From positions 62,001 to 126,000 of the forward strand of contig QJPP01003562.1 in the NCBI GenBank assembly GCA_003996215.1: 64,000 nucleotides of DNA, written 5' to 3'. The stretch's first letter is position 1. Every line of letters begins with the position of its first letter. A program made the translations under genes and the position numbers. Shown one piece after another: positions 22,957 to 34,700 of this stretch. Under the pieces are notes generated by a model, which was given only the letters and a program-made list of their open reading frames with translations, had not been told where the DNA came from and ran no database searches. Source of the DNA: Jaltomata sinuosa (taxonomy: Eukaryota; Streptophyta; Magnoliopsida; Solanales; Solanaceae).

Positions 22957-24340
22957 TGATGATATTCAAAAGCACTCTCCCTTAGGAGGTGGTTACAATC
23001 ATCGTATAAAATAATAAATAAATCCAACAGATGTAGGGGTCATATCCACGGAGAATGGAGTAATAATTCACCAATAAATTGTCGAATAAGTATCACTAAA
23101 GCAAGTAAATATTCAAGCAATTTTAAAAGTAAAAGTTGGGGGAAAAGGATTGGGAAATCAACAATATCGCAGTTTCAACACAAGAGTAATGGGAACACAA
23201 TTTGTTTAACAAGAGTACGAAGACTAGGGGTATGCTTCTGATGGAGTTCTACCATGGGTTAGGGCCTTGATTAATCACGCAAACTTTTGATTATAGGTAT
23301 CGGTAGCATGGTTCGAGCTATATTTGGTAGTCTTTCGATCCTCCAAATATATGTACCATGGCCTTTGGTCGAACACCATGGCTTTACCATAAAATAACTA
23401 ATTTACACTTGGATAAATTACACTATTTCTAGCTTAGATTCTTAGATGGGTATTTCCTTTAATCAAGCTATTTGTAGCCTTAATCTAAGGTGGAAATCTC
23501 AAATCCCCACTATTGAATTCTGACCCAATTTAATAACTTCTCTTTCGAGTAAGAACAAAATTAGAAAACTCAATTAATGTTTGCAACCATCAATTTTATA
23601 GTTAAACCTTAAAGAGTTCAATAGACCCATACTAAATAATCAATTATAAGCACAATTAATTGATAACCATACCCAAATTCAAATATACATCATGCATATA
23701 CCTCTAGAAAATATTTAGCTACTCATATTAAGGAAAGAAGAGAATATACCAGATGGGTTACTCAAATTTTCATTCATATTAAAAGCTAAGCTCCAAATCC
23801 AAGCTCAAATTCTTTACAAATAGTGTTTTCAATTGGGGAAGAAGAAGAGAGAAGAGTGTACTCTCAATATCTTCCTTGGAAAAAGTAAAACTAAAATTCT
23901 ATATCAGGTACACACCCTAAAATGTATTTTAGAAGCTTCTCAATATGTCACATGGCTTTGGACAAAAATGCCTCTCAAGGCTAGTGCGACGTGACATGTG
24001 ATGGCACGTGCGATCGCACCCTGCCTTCTGCTCCTCACATGTTACTTTCTCCATAACTAGTGAGGTCAGTTGCTTGTGTGACGAAGTGCAATGGGAGGTG
24101 TAGTTTGAATGCCGCATTGTGTGGCTCGTATACCTCTCGTCAAATTCTTCTTCTTTTCCGATCACCTTCACACTTTAACTTCTTTTTGGCTCTTTGGGTT
24201 CAATTCCTTTGCTTTATTCACTGGACCAAGAGTACGTACATTTATGTCAATAAAGGTAATAAGTACCTCTAATTCTCATCAAAACATGGCAATAATTCAT
24301 TAATAAAGGCTCAATAAGTTGGTAGATTACCAACTTATCA
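22957..24340 (-). repeat. Athila-like 5' LTR (minus strand)
   Basis: 1384 bp with plus-strand ends tgatgatattc (22957) and accaacttatca (24340), pairing with 3989-5382. It is followed at 24341-24345 by AGTGT, the right copy of the target duplication. No coding content. Confidence 0.92.
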
Positions 24341-24345
24341 AGTGT

Positions 24346-25434
24346 CTAATCACCTGAAATGAGATTGTGTAAAAAGGCTTGTTTAAAAGTGTAATATGGT
24401 TGTGTTATCAAATAATGTGATTGTAAATGTTGTGGCATAAGTTGATATTATAAGATGAATTGGTAAAGGTCATTATCACGGAATTGGTAGAATTCAGGAG
24501 GTACAAGAGTGGGGACATTGGAATAAGGGTGGCATAACAATGGTTTGAGATAAAGGTGGTAGATACTAGTTGTCTGGGTTATTTGGTACATGGACTGAGC
24601 TCATCCCCTATAGGTCATGGCTAGTGGGCATTTATAAAATCCATGTGAGTTTGATGGTTCCATAAAGGAACTGAATTATATTATTGATGTTATTTTGGAT
24701 CTATGAGTGGTCCGGGCTATTAACTTACCTGAATTGTGTAATCATTTGTTGAAGTCAAGTAAGAAAATTATGGCAAGGTTGAATTTACTGTTATTAGTCA
24801 TGAATTGATGTGGTGGATTGGTTGAATTTGTCCCATGTTTATATGATTTACTTGCTTACTGTTTATAAAGGGACTAAGTGAAAATATAATGTTAAGTATT
24901 ATATGGTTGTACTTGTTTATAAATTGTTGGTTATGTGTTCATATTTATTAAGTTTAGTTGACCGATGATCCTATCAGTATATAGTGATTTGTACTGATAC
25001 TACCTGTGCTCTTCTTTTGTTGAGTGCAGAGCATATTCCAGCATCTTCAACAAGACCTCAGTTGTAAACAACGACTGTTTCTGACTCAAGGGTGAGCTTC
25101 ATCTTTCGAGCATCCATAAGTTTTCGTATGCTATGTTCTTGTCCACTTGTTTAGGACACAGACACTTTAGTCAGTCTAGTTTTCTGGGTTGTACCCACAG
25201 ATTTTCATATTTAAATATTTTGGTACAATGACTTTCAGTTTCTGGGTATTTTAGTCATTTGGTTTATTCTGCATTGTTTTAATTATTAGACTTATCTGAA
25301 CTTATTGATTGATAATGGAATCTCTTATTTCATATCTAAAAATTTTAATTATTGATATTAGATAATTGGGGTTAGATGGTTCTCCCACCAGAGGGTTAGT
25401 GTGGGTGTCACTCGCGACGGGTTGGGTCATGACA
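24346..25434 (+). repeat. Tekay-like 3' LTR, right part
   Basis: Continues the LTR broken at 3988. It ends 'gggttgggtcatgaca' at 25434, a typical ...TGACA LTR end. The last 60 bases are close to the reverse complement of the LTR ends at 30569 and 54359, so these belong to related Tekay-like families. No ORF. Confidence 0.8.
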
Positions 25435-25489
25435 TGAGACTTCTTGATTTTCTTTATAAAAATGTTGCACCTGTTGTTTTTCTTATTAT

Positions 25490-28400
25490 TGTGACAACTC
25501 TGATAAATTAAGGGAGTTTTATTATTATAATATAAATATATAGGAAATATGGGTCAAGCCCACAGTTACTTCAAGGAAAGAGGCATCAAATTACTTATAT
25601 CATTTAAAAGTGAGCACAAACACTTGGTCATTTTCTTTTGTGGGAAGCAATGAAGCAGCAACTCTTCGTTTATGCTATTGTAATAAGAATTAAAAATCAA
25701 TCAAGGAGTGGATTGCTGGACTGAGTTACACAAGAACTGATTGATTCGTATTCAACAATCATAAAAATGCAAATTACCTAGCTCTATTTCAAGAAAACTC
25801 AAGAATACTCTTAATGGGGATTATCAAGGATACTTTTTTAAGGTAATTTTGTGACTCAATATGTATGTATTAACTATAAATGAGTATGTATAAAATTATC
25901 TAGTATGAAAATAATGGATTAATTTAGGTATTGGTTGAACCCTAGAAGTGAGTATTGTGACGAAGACAATTAATTGTGACTAGAGTTAACAATTAATTTG
26001 GGCAATTATTTTAATAATCCCAAAGAGTTTAGAGTACTATGTATGGGTAATAATTGGACTTAAACTATGGGAGTAATAGATTAAAATAAAGTTTGATGAC
26101 TGGTAGGAAACCCGTGAACTGTATTAGATATTATTGGATTTTTGTTGAGCATATTTTGATAGAAATTGAATGTCTAGTAACAATGGAAAATTATGCTAAT
26201 TTTGGAATGTTGTAGAATAGTTAGAGCTTGAAATTAAGGCAAAGTTTTTTATCCCTCTTTATATATGAGCTCGTAGGTGCATTCTACATGTATTATAGTA
26301 AAGAACTCACGAGACGGTGATCAAAAGCTTAAAATTCAAAGTTATATGTATTTTGTTGGGCCTTTTAAGGGTAGTATATTGTGAAGTTGGGCAGAAGGAG
26401 TAAACTTGACCTTATGAAAGAGTCATGTGTTCAGTTGGGAGGGTAAAAAAAGGTGTAGTGATACAACATTGTTTATTATACTTGTCAAGCTTGTCGCTCA
26501 TTAAGTTATTGTTGTGTTGCCGATATCATTGTGCTTTTTGGTTAGCTTATTATACTGCCTCTATATGATTATGTGTTATAGATAAAGTTCTTATTGAAGG
26601 ACGTTGATTACACATTGTAGGTGACCAAGTTATGAAAAAAGGTATGTAAAGCTAAAACCTCTTTTGTCGTTAAGGCACGACCTGCAATCACTTTTTCTCC
26701 CAAAAGAGTCAATATACCTACTTGATATATGTGAACATAGCTTCCACTTTCTATATATATAACACATGAATACATGCCTAATATGGTCATATTATCTACA
26801 TGCACTTTCCATTTAAAATTAATTGTTTCCGTGTTTTATGTATCTATTTGTTGAAGTCACAGTATTCATATTACTCTTGTCGAGTCAAGTATATATAGAG
26901 TTATACATGACCATGTTCGTATTTGATTGAAATTCTTAGTAGTCACATGGTATATCTATCACATGCTATAAATTAGAATAAATGGTCATAATATAGTCGC
27001 ACTAGTATATTTGGTCACATAACGACATAGTAATAAGATGATATAAGGAACTAGCACTTGAATAACTGGATATCATTAAATAAGTTAGTTGTATATGAAA
27101 AGTACTACTTGAATGGCTAAAAAAATTTATCGTAATTTACTCTCATAAGCCTATAAGACATAATATGATAAAAGTTACCCTTATCAAGGGGAGAGTAGTC
27201 ATAGATATTACTTAAAACACATGGGCGATGTGATTATGTGCATATGATTGAGACTATACCAATCATAGTGAGCCTGAAAATTGTGACGCACCCACCCTTG
27301 TGGCATTATTTGCATTTGGTAGTTAGTTGGAATTTCATGCACTAGTTTCCCTGACTCGAGCCAAGATATGACACATATGGCCTGGGGTAAGACCCTCATA
27401 GCAAGCCCATGGATGGCGCACCTTGTATCTGACCGTGATTATAGTTATGTGTATAGAATCATAGTAATGAATATTTAGGCAACAAATGCCTTACACTTGA
27501 CATAGATCGCCTTTGGTAGGCTATTATATGATTATTTGTATTAAAAGTAGTCATAGGACATCACCTAGGTAATTAGGCACTTCATAATGATAAATGACTC
27601 ATAAGACATTATATGATAAGTTAATAAAGCAAATGCATAAGTTACAATGTTATATTGTGTTATCACCACTTGTATGCTCATAAATTATGATTTTAGATGA
27701 GAGTTTCTAGTATATAGTTGTCTATAGTTGCTCATTTTGTTATTTAATTCATTGAGTATCCTCATATATCTATTTGTTATTTTGTGGGACCTTCTTGAGC
27801 ACAGGATAGGTAATTGAGATATAGAGCTAGCCTATTTGTTATAATAAATCAATGCTCCGGGCCAAATACGGGTGCATAACGTGTGGGAATCTGCCGAACA
27901 ATTCGGGTACTAAGAAGAACTGAGGAAAGGAGCAGAGTTAAAGCTTGATCGGTACTCCTTCTCTTTCAAACTCACTTCTTAAGGTTCGGAGATGCTCGCC
28001 CGTCTACCGGGATAGGAGAAAGAGAAGATCTTGACTAGGAGTCAGAGGGAATCTCTAGCGGATCATTTCTAAGACAGGAAGATGCCTATGCTTAAGTTGA
28101 AAGTATTGGGTTTTCAAACTGAGATTTGACGTATCGGCTTCTCAGCCTAGCTAAAAAGGTAAGGTAGCACTATTCACTTGAAGTAAAGTGTCACTTGCTT
28201 GCACAAGCCCTTTTTGCTTGAAGCTCTCTTCCCGTGTCAATTACATACTAGTACATGTTGTATATGTATTGATGTCCCTACGTTCAGGGATGCTGCATTT
28301 CTATACATGCAAGATCATGTATAACAATTAGCTGACTTCGATATTAAGCACTCGTCCTATATTCAACAAAGCAGTTGGTGAGCTATTCTCTGATATGGAG

Positions 28401-28704
28401 CTCATAGATCTCTGGTACTCCTTGATCATTTTATAGTTATAGTTTGGATAGCTCGGGGCTTGTCCCGACCACCTATCTTTGTAGAGTTATAGATGTTATT
28501 AGAGGCTTCATAGACAGCGCTAAGTTGTCATACATAGTTATATTTTTTCTTGTCTACATCATTAGTGTGTCCAGTGGGCTAGTATTGTTTATACACATAG
28601 TCTCTTATTATTGTTTACAAATAGTAACTCTTCCACTTAGTATACGTCAGTTGTAGAGAACATGCTCATACGGTTCTTGTCATGTTTAAGCTTGGGGCAT
28701 GACA
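25490..28704 (+). repeat. Probable long LTR (Ty3-type), left boundary uncertain
   Basis: The right end 'cttggggcatgaca' (28704) and the preceding 300 bases ('gctcggggcttgtcccgacc', repeated mentions of 'tagagttatag') have the character of a chromovirus-type LTR 3' end. A possible start is tgtgacaactct at 25490. Flanking pentamers do not match (attat against aaaag), so this may be a truncated LTR, or the start may be misplaced. No coding sequence found. A segment near 27880-28240 looks foreign to it. Confidence 0.5.
27880..28240. other. Segment of different composition, possible organellar insert
   Basis: Between 'gggtgcataacgt' and 'tcaattacatac' the text becomes richer in GC and in words such as 'gcccgtctaccgggatagg', 'gaaagagaagatcttgactagg' and 'gcttgcttgcacaagccc'. 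This style resembles plant mitochondrial intergenic DNA more than the AT-rich LTR around it. No gene is recognisable. The call rests on texture only. Confidence 0.3.
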
Positions 28705-28859
28705 AAAAGGCTACATAAAAGCTATATATGAGTTTTGAAGATGTCTGTTAAGTTTTATTAACCTCTCGAAAGAGTTTTGAGTGTTAACAAATCTTATGTT
28801 TCAAAATAATATTTTGTCAATCGTTGATAACTGGTTGATGATTTAACCTTATTACACCT

Positions 28860-30568
28860 TGTGTTAACTAGTAGTGGCAGTATACTGCCAAGTTTTTCTT
28901 TTTTGATTTCACTCTTTAGGTTACTTATTTGTTTGGGTGAGAGATCCCATCCCTGCTTATTTGTTGTAATGTTTTCATCTAGACTATGATCTTTCTATGT
29001 GTCTCTGATTTGTTGTATCTATTCCTTTGTCATGTCCTCCAATTCAGGTGCCTATCTAATGTGACTTTCTAAGACAATGATCTGTAAGGGGTTTGGCTCT
29101 TCTTTATGAGACCCTTCCAAGCTCCCTAAGGAGTCATCTAGTGGCTTTTCTTTATCATAGTCCCACTCTCCTGACATACCCTTCTCCACTTGTACCATGG
29201 TCTGAAGCCCTGGCCCTAGCATCTTAAATGGAGTTTTTCTCTCTAGATCTTTCCATACTACTATATTTTTGATGTGTGACTCTTGTTGCCTTATCATATT
29301 TCTTATTTTGTGATTTATTCTCTTGTATGTTCCCCTCCCTTTCCTTGTCTTGTTCTCTTTGTTGTTGTTTGTATTATCAGACTTATTCTTTAGAGTATCC
29401 CCTTTCATTTTTAGAAGCTTGTCCTTGTTGTTTATAAGATTACCTTTGTCATCTAGTTGTTTTCCAAAGAAGCTTTCACCATTGCTTTGTTGACCTCCCT
29501 TGGGTCTTCTTTAATGGTTTTGGTGTTTTTCCTTTGTCTGCTTGTTTGTTGTTTTTTCTGAATCTTCCATTCCAAGTGCATCAAACTTGTTTAATGTTTA
29601 ATGTTGATTACCAAAAAAAACTTGTTTAATGTTGTCACCCTTGTTTATTCTGTTATTTTTCTCTTGGGTTTCATCTCTAGTCATATCTTCCTCTAACATA
29701 TTGCCTTCCCTTTCTATATCCATTTTTCTATTTTTGTTCCTTGAAGGTATTTTGTTCGACTTGTTTTCCCTTGTCTCCCTGATCCTTCTTGTTTTGTCCT
29801 TCATGGATAGTTTTTGTTTTGTCTTCCTTGTACCCTGATCCTTTTTGTTTTGTCTTCCCCATCCTTCCCCTTTGAATCCTTCACAGGTTTCTTTGCCTTC
29901 TCATTGTTATTCTACATATTGTTCTCTTTTTCTTACTCCTTAGGGTATAATTCTGGGTGAATTACATAACATTCTTGCTCGTTGTGTCCTTGTAATTGAT
30001 ATTTTTTGTAAATATTTTAGAATATAATCATAATTGATTTTGATCTATTTTTTTCACAAATTTTCCTATTTTTTGCTTCCTCATACGCACATTGGTGCAT
30101 TTTGGGAACTCCTTTAGCAGATCGACCTTTACCTTTTTCCTAGCACAACTAAATCTTATTTGATTTTTTGTCGTCAGATCCACCTGTAAAGGCTTCCTAC
30201 AACTGATGCTAATGAGAATACAATTTTTTTCCAAAAACGTTTGGAGGTAGGGATGGAATGAGATCCAGTTAATGACTATGGTTGTATCTTCATTTGGATC
30301 AAAAAGTGAATCCCACTTCAGGGTGCGCATTGGGTAAGAACAATTATGATGAGTAACTTAAAAAGCCAACTTTGATAATAGATTGACATAGTTTTCCAAG
30401 ATTGTGGCATGAATCAACACATATCGATAGCAGAGACATGCATTTCCCTTTTAGTTCACATTGCTTGGGCATTAGTTTACAAAGTTCTTATATTTCTGAC
30501 CATCCATATAAGAATTTACCTACAAATTTCATATTGTAGATTTTTATTATGGGCCATCTGTGCTACTT
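28860..30568 (-). pseudogene. L1-type LINE ORF1, C-terminal two thirds
   Basis: Minus-strand reading from 30568: an opening helical part ('NKNLQYE'), then 30330-30028 with 'TLKWDSLFDPNED', 'INWISFHPYL' and 'KPLQVDLTTKNQIRFSCARKKVKVDLLKEFPK'. This is the RNA-binding region of plant L1 ORF1 (DUF4283-like). A CCHC knuckle follows near 30000-29960 ('LQGHNEQECYVIHPELYP'). The rest is a charged linker (29804-29598; 29408-29052). Reading ends about 28860; endonuclease and RT (ORF2) are absent. Earlier residues lie at 56687-56620 and 59119-59009. ORF1 coats LINE RNA. Multiple stops and frame changes. Confidence 0.82.
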
Positions 30569-30847
30569 TGTCACGACCCAGACAGGCCATGATTGACACT
30601 CACACTAACCCTCTAATGGGAGAACCAAATAACCTAACCCAACTCTCAGACTTAACTAATTTTAGAGGATTGAACAGTAATACAAGCCTGTATTATAAAT
30701 AAATAATAAAACCTCTAATGCAATTTAATAACAATGCAGAAATCAACAACTAAACTATCCCCAAGAACTGAAAGTCATCGTCCAAAACTCTAAACCAACA
30801 TATTCTAAGATATCCAATAACCACTAAAAGCAGTAGTTTTTTAACCC
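30569..30847 (-). repeat. Tekay-like 3' LTR fragment
   Basis: Aligns with 54359-54640 (shared 'gggagaaccaaa', 'tattataaataaata', 'gaactgaaagtcatcgtcc'). It stops being alignable at about 30830-30847, where Athila-like LTR sequence begins, so it is truncated at a junction. Confidence 0.82.
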
Positions 30848-31212
30848 ACTAAGTATAGCTTAAACCAAGCTACCCATGCTAATAATTGATAGTTTGCTTG
30901 AATAATCAATCTTTATCCCATTATATGACCCCATCGGAAGCACACCCCTAGTCTTCCAACTCTTGATCAAACCAATTGTGTTTACGTTCACTTTTTGCTA
31001 CATTTTGAATTGTGATTTCCCAAACCTTTTCCCCCAACTTTACTTTTGCTTGTTCGAACAATTTGCTTAATCTAGTGAATTAGTTTTCGATATTTAGTGG
31101 CAAGTCATCGTTCCAATCTCCGTGGATTTGACTACGACATCTATTGGATACTTATTGTTTTGCTTGGCGATCATTACCACCTACTTTGGGAGAGTGCTTT
31201 TGAACATCATCA
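30848..31212 (+). repeat. Athila-like 5' LTR, 3' part
   Basis: Alignable to the reverse complement of 22957-23320: shared 'cccctagtcttc', 'ccttttcccccaac', 'ctccgtggat', 'gggagagtgcttttgaa'. It ends catca at 31212. Confidence 0.85.
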
Positions 31213-31216
31213 AAAA

Positions 31217-31234
31217 TGGCGCCTTTGCCAGGGA
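31217..31234 (+). promoter_or_regulatory. Primer-binding site (tRNA-Asp type)
   Basis: tggcgcctttgccaggga lies four bases after the 5' LTR end. Athila elements use this type of site, complementary to tRNA-Asp. Confidence 0.88.
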
Positions 31235-31336
31235 TTGACTTTTGATTTGCCATTTTATTATCTATTGATTCACTTTAGTTGAGCATTTATTCTCTTTTAT
31301 GTTTTTGTTGTGTTTGTTGCTTAGAGTAGGTTGCAT

Positions 31337-33070
31337 ATGAGCCAAGCAGGTGATCAAGAAAGTGTGGAAGCATATATAGATGTGGAGGACGGGCCTATTG
31401 TTCATGGTGTTGTGGGTGCCATCCGACTACCTCCAACCATGGCAATATTGTATTCCATGTAACGAGAATAATGTTGCACTTGATACACATAAAGAGTCTA
31501 TTTGGAGGGCTGTCCCATGAAGATGAAAATCGACATATCTGGAATTTTGTCGAGATTTGTCATCCCTTCAACATACAAAATATAACTCAAGAATCAACCT
31601 GACTTCGGTTGTTCCCATTCTCTCTTACGGAAGAGGCAACCGCATGGCTTAAAGAGCTCCGAGAGGGCTCCATTATGACTTGGAATGGGTTAGTTGAAGC
31701 TCTTTTGGTCAGATTTTTTCCACCCTCACATATGATACAATTGCAAAATGAGATTACAAATATTTGACAATTGCCGGATGAGCCATTGCACGAGGTGTGG
31801 TTAAAGTTCAAGAAGAAGTTGTTGTTATATCTGAACCATGGCCTATCGAAAGGTGTTCTTCTCCAAAGCTTCTATTGAGCACTTGATTCTATGGACAAGT
31901 CGGTGGGTAACACCATTGCGGGTGGATCTATTATAGATCAAGCGAATGGTCTTGCTTCGGCTCTTTTAGATCGAATGACAAAAACTAATAGAGCATGGCA
32001 TACAAGAGATGATAAAGTTTCATCTGGTGTTACTTCCTCCATAATGATTAATGAGATAAAGAGAAAAGAGGAAGAGAGAGACGACACCATGGCCAAGATA
32101 ATGACCCAAATTGATTTGTTGGACAAGCATATGATAGGATCCTGGACTAAAAGCATCAACGTCATGGGAACGTATGGTTCAAAAAGTCATGATGAGGGTA
32201 CTTACTCTCCTATGGATGAAAAAGCTTGTTTTCTAATGGAAGGTTCTCGCCTCAGGTACCAAGGTGCCAATCAAGGCTCTTGATGACCTCGATATGAGAA
32301 CCAAGATTGGAATCAGGATAGAGGTAACTAACGAAGAGATATGGAGCAAGGTCGAGACTTGAAGGTCAATGGAGAGAGCGTGAGAGACACGGTGATCACT
32401 ACAATCACCAAAGTGATAACCCCTATGTACCTCCACCCAAAGATGATGCTTCACCATTCTAACAAGTGTGAGTGACCCAGTGAGCACTAAAATTAAAGAT
32501 ATGTTGTCAAAAGTACTAAAAAGGGTTGAATTTATAGATAACGGGGTGAAAGACTTAAAGAGTGAGGTGTCTACTCTTTATCAAATGGTGAGTTCCCACT
32601 CGGCATCAATCAAACATTTGGAGGCTAGATGAATCATCTCTCATCCCAAATAAACCCTCGTTTAAAAGGCACCCTTCCTAGTGATACTCTTCCAAATCCA
32701 AAAAATAATGGTCATGTGATGGCGATTGTCACTAGAAGCGAAAGGATGTTTAATGGAGTGAGAACATCAACCAAAGAAGTCAAAGTTGAGAAGAGTTGTG
32801 ATGTATGTTTGGATATTGGGGTGACGCTTGGTGCACCCAATATAGTTGTCAATGTTGATAGCCTGAATGAGGAGAAGGATGAGACTGAATTACCTCCTAA
32901 AGTTGCAATTGAGATAGAGGAGGGAAAAAAGGAAGAAAACCCTAGTGAGCCAAGGTCGTTGCCTAAAGTTCCTCCCACATATCTTCAGAGGTTAATCAAG
33001 AAAAAGGAAGATAATCAATTTAAGAAGTTTGTAGACATGATCAACAAACTATCTCAATATTTCTTTGGTT
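31337..33070 (+). pseudogene. Athila-like gag
   Basis: Starts at ATG 31337 (M-S-Q-A-G-D-Q-E-S-V-E), about 100 bases after the primer-binding site. Blocks follow in several frames: 'GPIVHGVVGAIRLPP', 'ESTWLRLFPFSLTEEATAWLKEL'-like core near 31590-31690, 'QLPDEPLHEVW' near 31770, 'NTIAGGSIIDQANGLASALLDRMTK' (31905-31980), 'VSSGVTSSIMINE' and an acidic, proline-bearing C-terminus ending near 33072 ('KEDNQFKKFVDMINKLS'). Stops interrupt it near 31460, 31770 and 32283. Gag would build the particle. Equivalent to 14719-13125 on the minus strand. Confidence 0.85.
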
Positions 33071-33670
33071 GATTCTCTCATGCAAATGCCTAGTTACGCT
33101 AAATTCATGAAGGAATTGCTAAAAAATAAAAGAGTGATTGATGTGGGGATGATTGAAGTGTCCCACAGTTGTAGTACTGTCATGACAAGCAATATAGCCC
33201 CCAAGCAGGGGGATCCAAGAGCCTTCACCATCCCTTGTACCATTGGTGTCTTCTTGTTCAGAAAAGTCTTGTGCGACCTCGGGGAAAGAATCAATTTGAT
33301 GCCCCTTGTGATCTTCATAAAGTTAGGTTTAGGTCCTCCTAAACCCATACTGATGAGGTTGCTAATGGCTGACTGTTTGATAAAGCCCCCCGTTGCAATT
33401 TCTTATGACATGTTAGTAAAACTAGACCAGCTTGTGTTTCTAGTGGATTTTGTGGTACTTGATTATACCAGTGGTTTTGAAATACCAATCGTACTAGGGC
33501 AACCATGTTTAACCATGGGGCGTACCTTGATTGATGTGAAATTAGGGGAACTTAAGTTCTCAATGAATGAGAAAAAGACAACTTTTGATGTATGTAGATC
33601 AATGAAGCAACCCAATGACCTCCAAATGGTATTCACAATTGATAGGATTGAAGAGAGCGTTGAGCCATAA
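33065..33670 (+). pseudogene. Athila-like aspartic protease region
   Basis: One open frame of 201 codons beginning near 'LMQMPSYAKFMKELLKNKRVID'. The active-site block reads C-D-L-G-E-R-I-N-L-M-P (Asp codon 33275-33277). The minus-strand copy has A-S where this has E-R, so the motif is altered next to the catalytic aspartate. Next come 'LLMADCLIKPPV' and 'EIPIVLGQPCLTMGRTLIDVKLGELKF'. It overlaps the gag end. It would cleave the polyprotein; the substitution argues against activity. Confidence 0.85.
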
Positions 33671-34084
33671 TCGGAAGAAAGATTTGTGAAAGAAGCATTG
33701 GAGGTTGTTTTATTGAATCATGATTGCGAGGAGATTGAGGAGTATGAGGAAATGTGTAGTGCTTTGGTGGAAATGGAATCTTATTCTTACCCTCTGAAAA
33801 AACTTGATCTTGATCTAAAGAACCGATAAACTCCCCCATCCAAGCCCTCCATCATTTAACCTCTGGTGTTGGAGTTCAAGCCCTTGCCATCGCACTTTAA
33901 GTAAGCGTACTTAGGTGCCAATGAAATCTTATTGCTAATATTCTCCAATAAGTTGGAAGAAGGGAAAGTAGTAGCTTTACTTGATGTTCTGAAGAAGTAT
34001 ATTTGAGCACTTGGTTGGACTATCACCGATATAATTGGCATATCTCCAGGAATATGTACACACAAAATTAACCTCAAGGAGGAT

Positions 34085-34700
34085 TGCACACCATCAATTG
34101 AGCACCAAAGAAGATTAAACCCACCCATGCAAGAGGTGGTAAAAAAGGAAATTATTAAATAGTTGGATGTCGGGGTTGTATTTCTAATATCTAATAGCAT
34201 GTGGGTTAGTCCGATCCAATGCATACCCAAGAAAGGAGGAATCACTATTGTGCCTAATGAAAAGGATAAAATGATAGCCCTCCGACCGCTGAATGTGCGA
34301 ATAGAGAAGGACCATTTCCCTTTTCCATTTATAGACCAAATGCTTGATCGGCTAGCGGGGTGAGGATATTATTGTTTCCTTGATGGATACTCAGTCTATA
34401 ATCAAATATCAATTTCTCCTGGAGACCAAGGAAAAACAACATTCCCTTGTCCATATGGGACCTTTGCAATCACGAGAATGTCGTTTGGGCTTTGTAATAC
34501 TCCAGCTAATTTTAAACAATGTATGACGTCAATCTTCTCGAATATGGTATAAGACACCATTTAAATTTTCATGGATGATTTCTCCATTGTGGGAGATGCA
34601 TTTGAAGATTGTTTATCTCATTTAGAAGATGTGTTTAAGTGATGTGAAGAGACTAATTTGATCCTAAACTGAGAAATATGTCACCTTCATGGTGGAAAAA
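34085..34700 (+). pseudogene. Athila-like reverse transcriptase
   Basis: Begins with the block 'RRLNPPMQEVVKKEI', then 'SPIQCIPKKGGITIV', 'KDHFPFPFIDQMLDRLAG', 'QGKTTFPCPYGTFA' and 'MSFGLCNTPANFKQCM'. The catalytic box F-M-D-D-F lies at 34568-34582, so both active-site aspartates are present. The core block that should read C/V-D-Y-R before the 'LN' is replaced ('MIALRPLN'). In-frame stops lie near 34160, 34362, 34550 and 34640. It would synthesise cDNA in the particle; here it is broken. Confidence 0.88.

Larger units (their letters stand above)
3989..24340 (-). mobile_element. Athila-like Ty3/gypsy element lacking RT-integrase, minus strand
   Basis: A complete element bounded by LTRs (3' LTR 3989-5382, 5' LTR 22957-24340) with TGAT...ATCA ends and a perfect AGTGT duplication. 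On the minus strand the order is: 5' LTR; tRNA-Asp-type primer-binding site (22951-22935); gag (from 22832, resuming at 14719 after a nested insertion); aspartic protease (13031-12259); then directly the untranslated region that normally follows integrase; a late ORF (10425-9646); doubled polypurine-like motifs; terminal polypurine tract; 3' LTR. RT, RNase H and integrase are absent as a clean internal deletion near 12259. Two nested insertions (7313-8632 and 14720-22791) account for about 9.4 kb. Confidence 0.9.
1283..25434 (+). mobile_element. Tekay/Del-like Ty3/gypsy element, 5'-truncated
   Basis: Plus-strand chromovirus-type element missing LTR, gag, protease, RT and most of RNase H at its left end, where the LINE abuts it. 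Present are the integrase and chromodomain region (to about 2760), a purine-rich stretch near 2800-2825 and a 3' LTR. The LTR is split by a 20.4-kb Athila-like insertion at 3989-24340. It starts about 2836 (mutated form of the common TGTAATGACC start) and ends with 'gggtcatgaca' at 25434. Removing the insertion and one copy of the target duplication gives an LTR of about 2.24 kb. Confidence 0.8.

Noticed and set aside
25490..28704. Complete solo LTR with target duplication
   Set aside because: The pentamers outside the proposed ends differ (attat, aaaag). I kept it only as a probable LTR with an uncertain left end.
28876..28889. 14-bp palindrome ggcagtatactgcc as another cluster
   Set aside because: It is a single occurrence at the end of L1 ORF1 with no repeated copies nearby.
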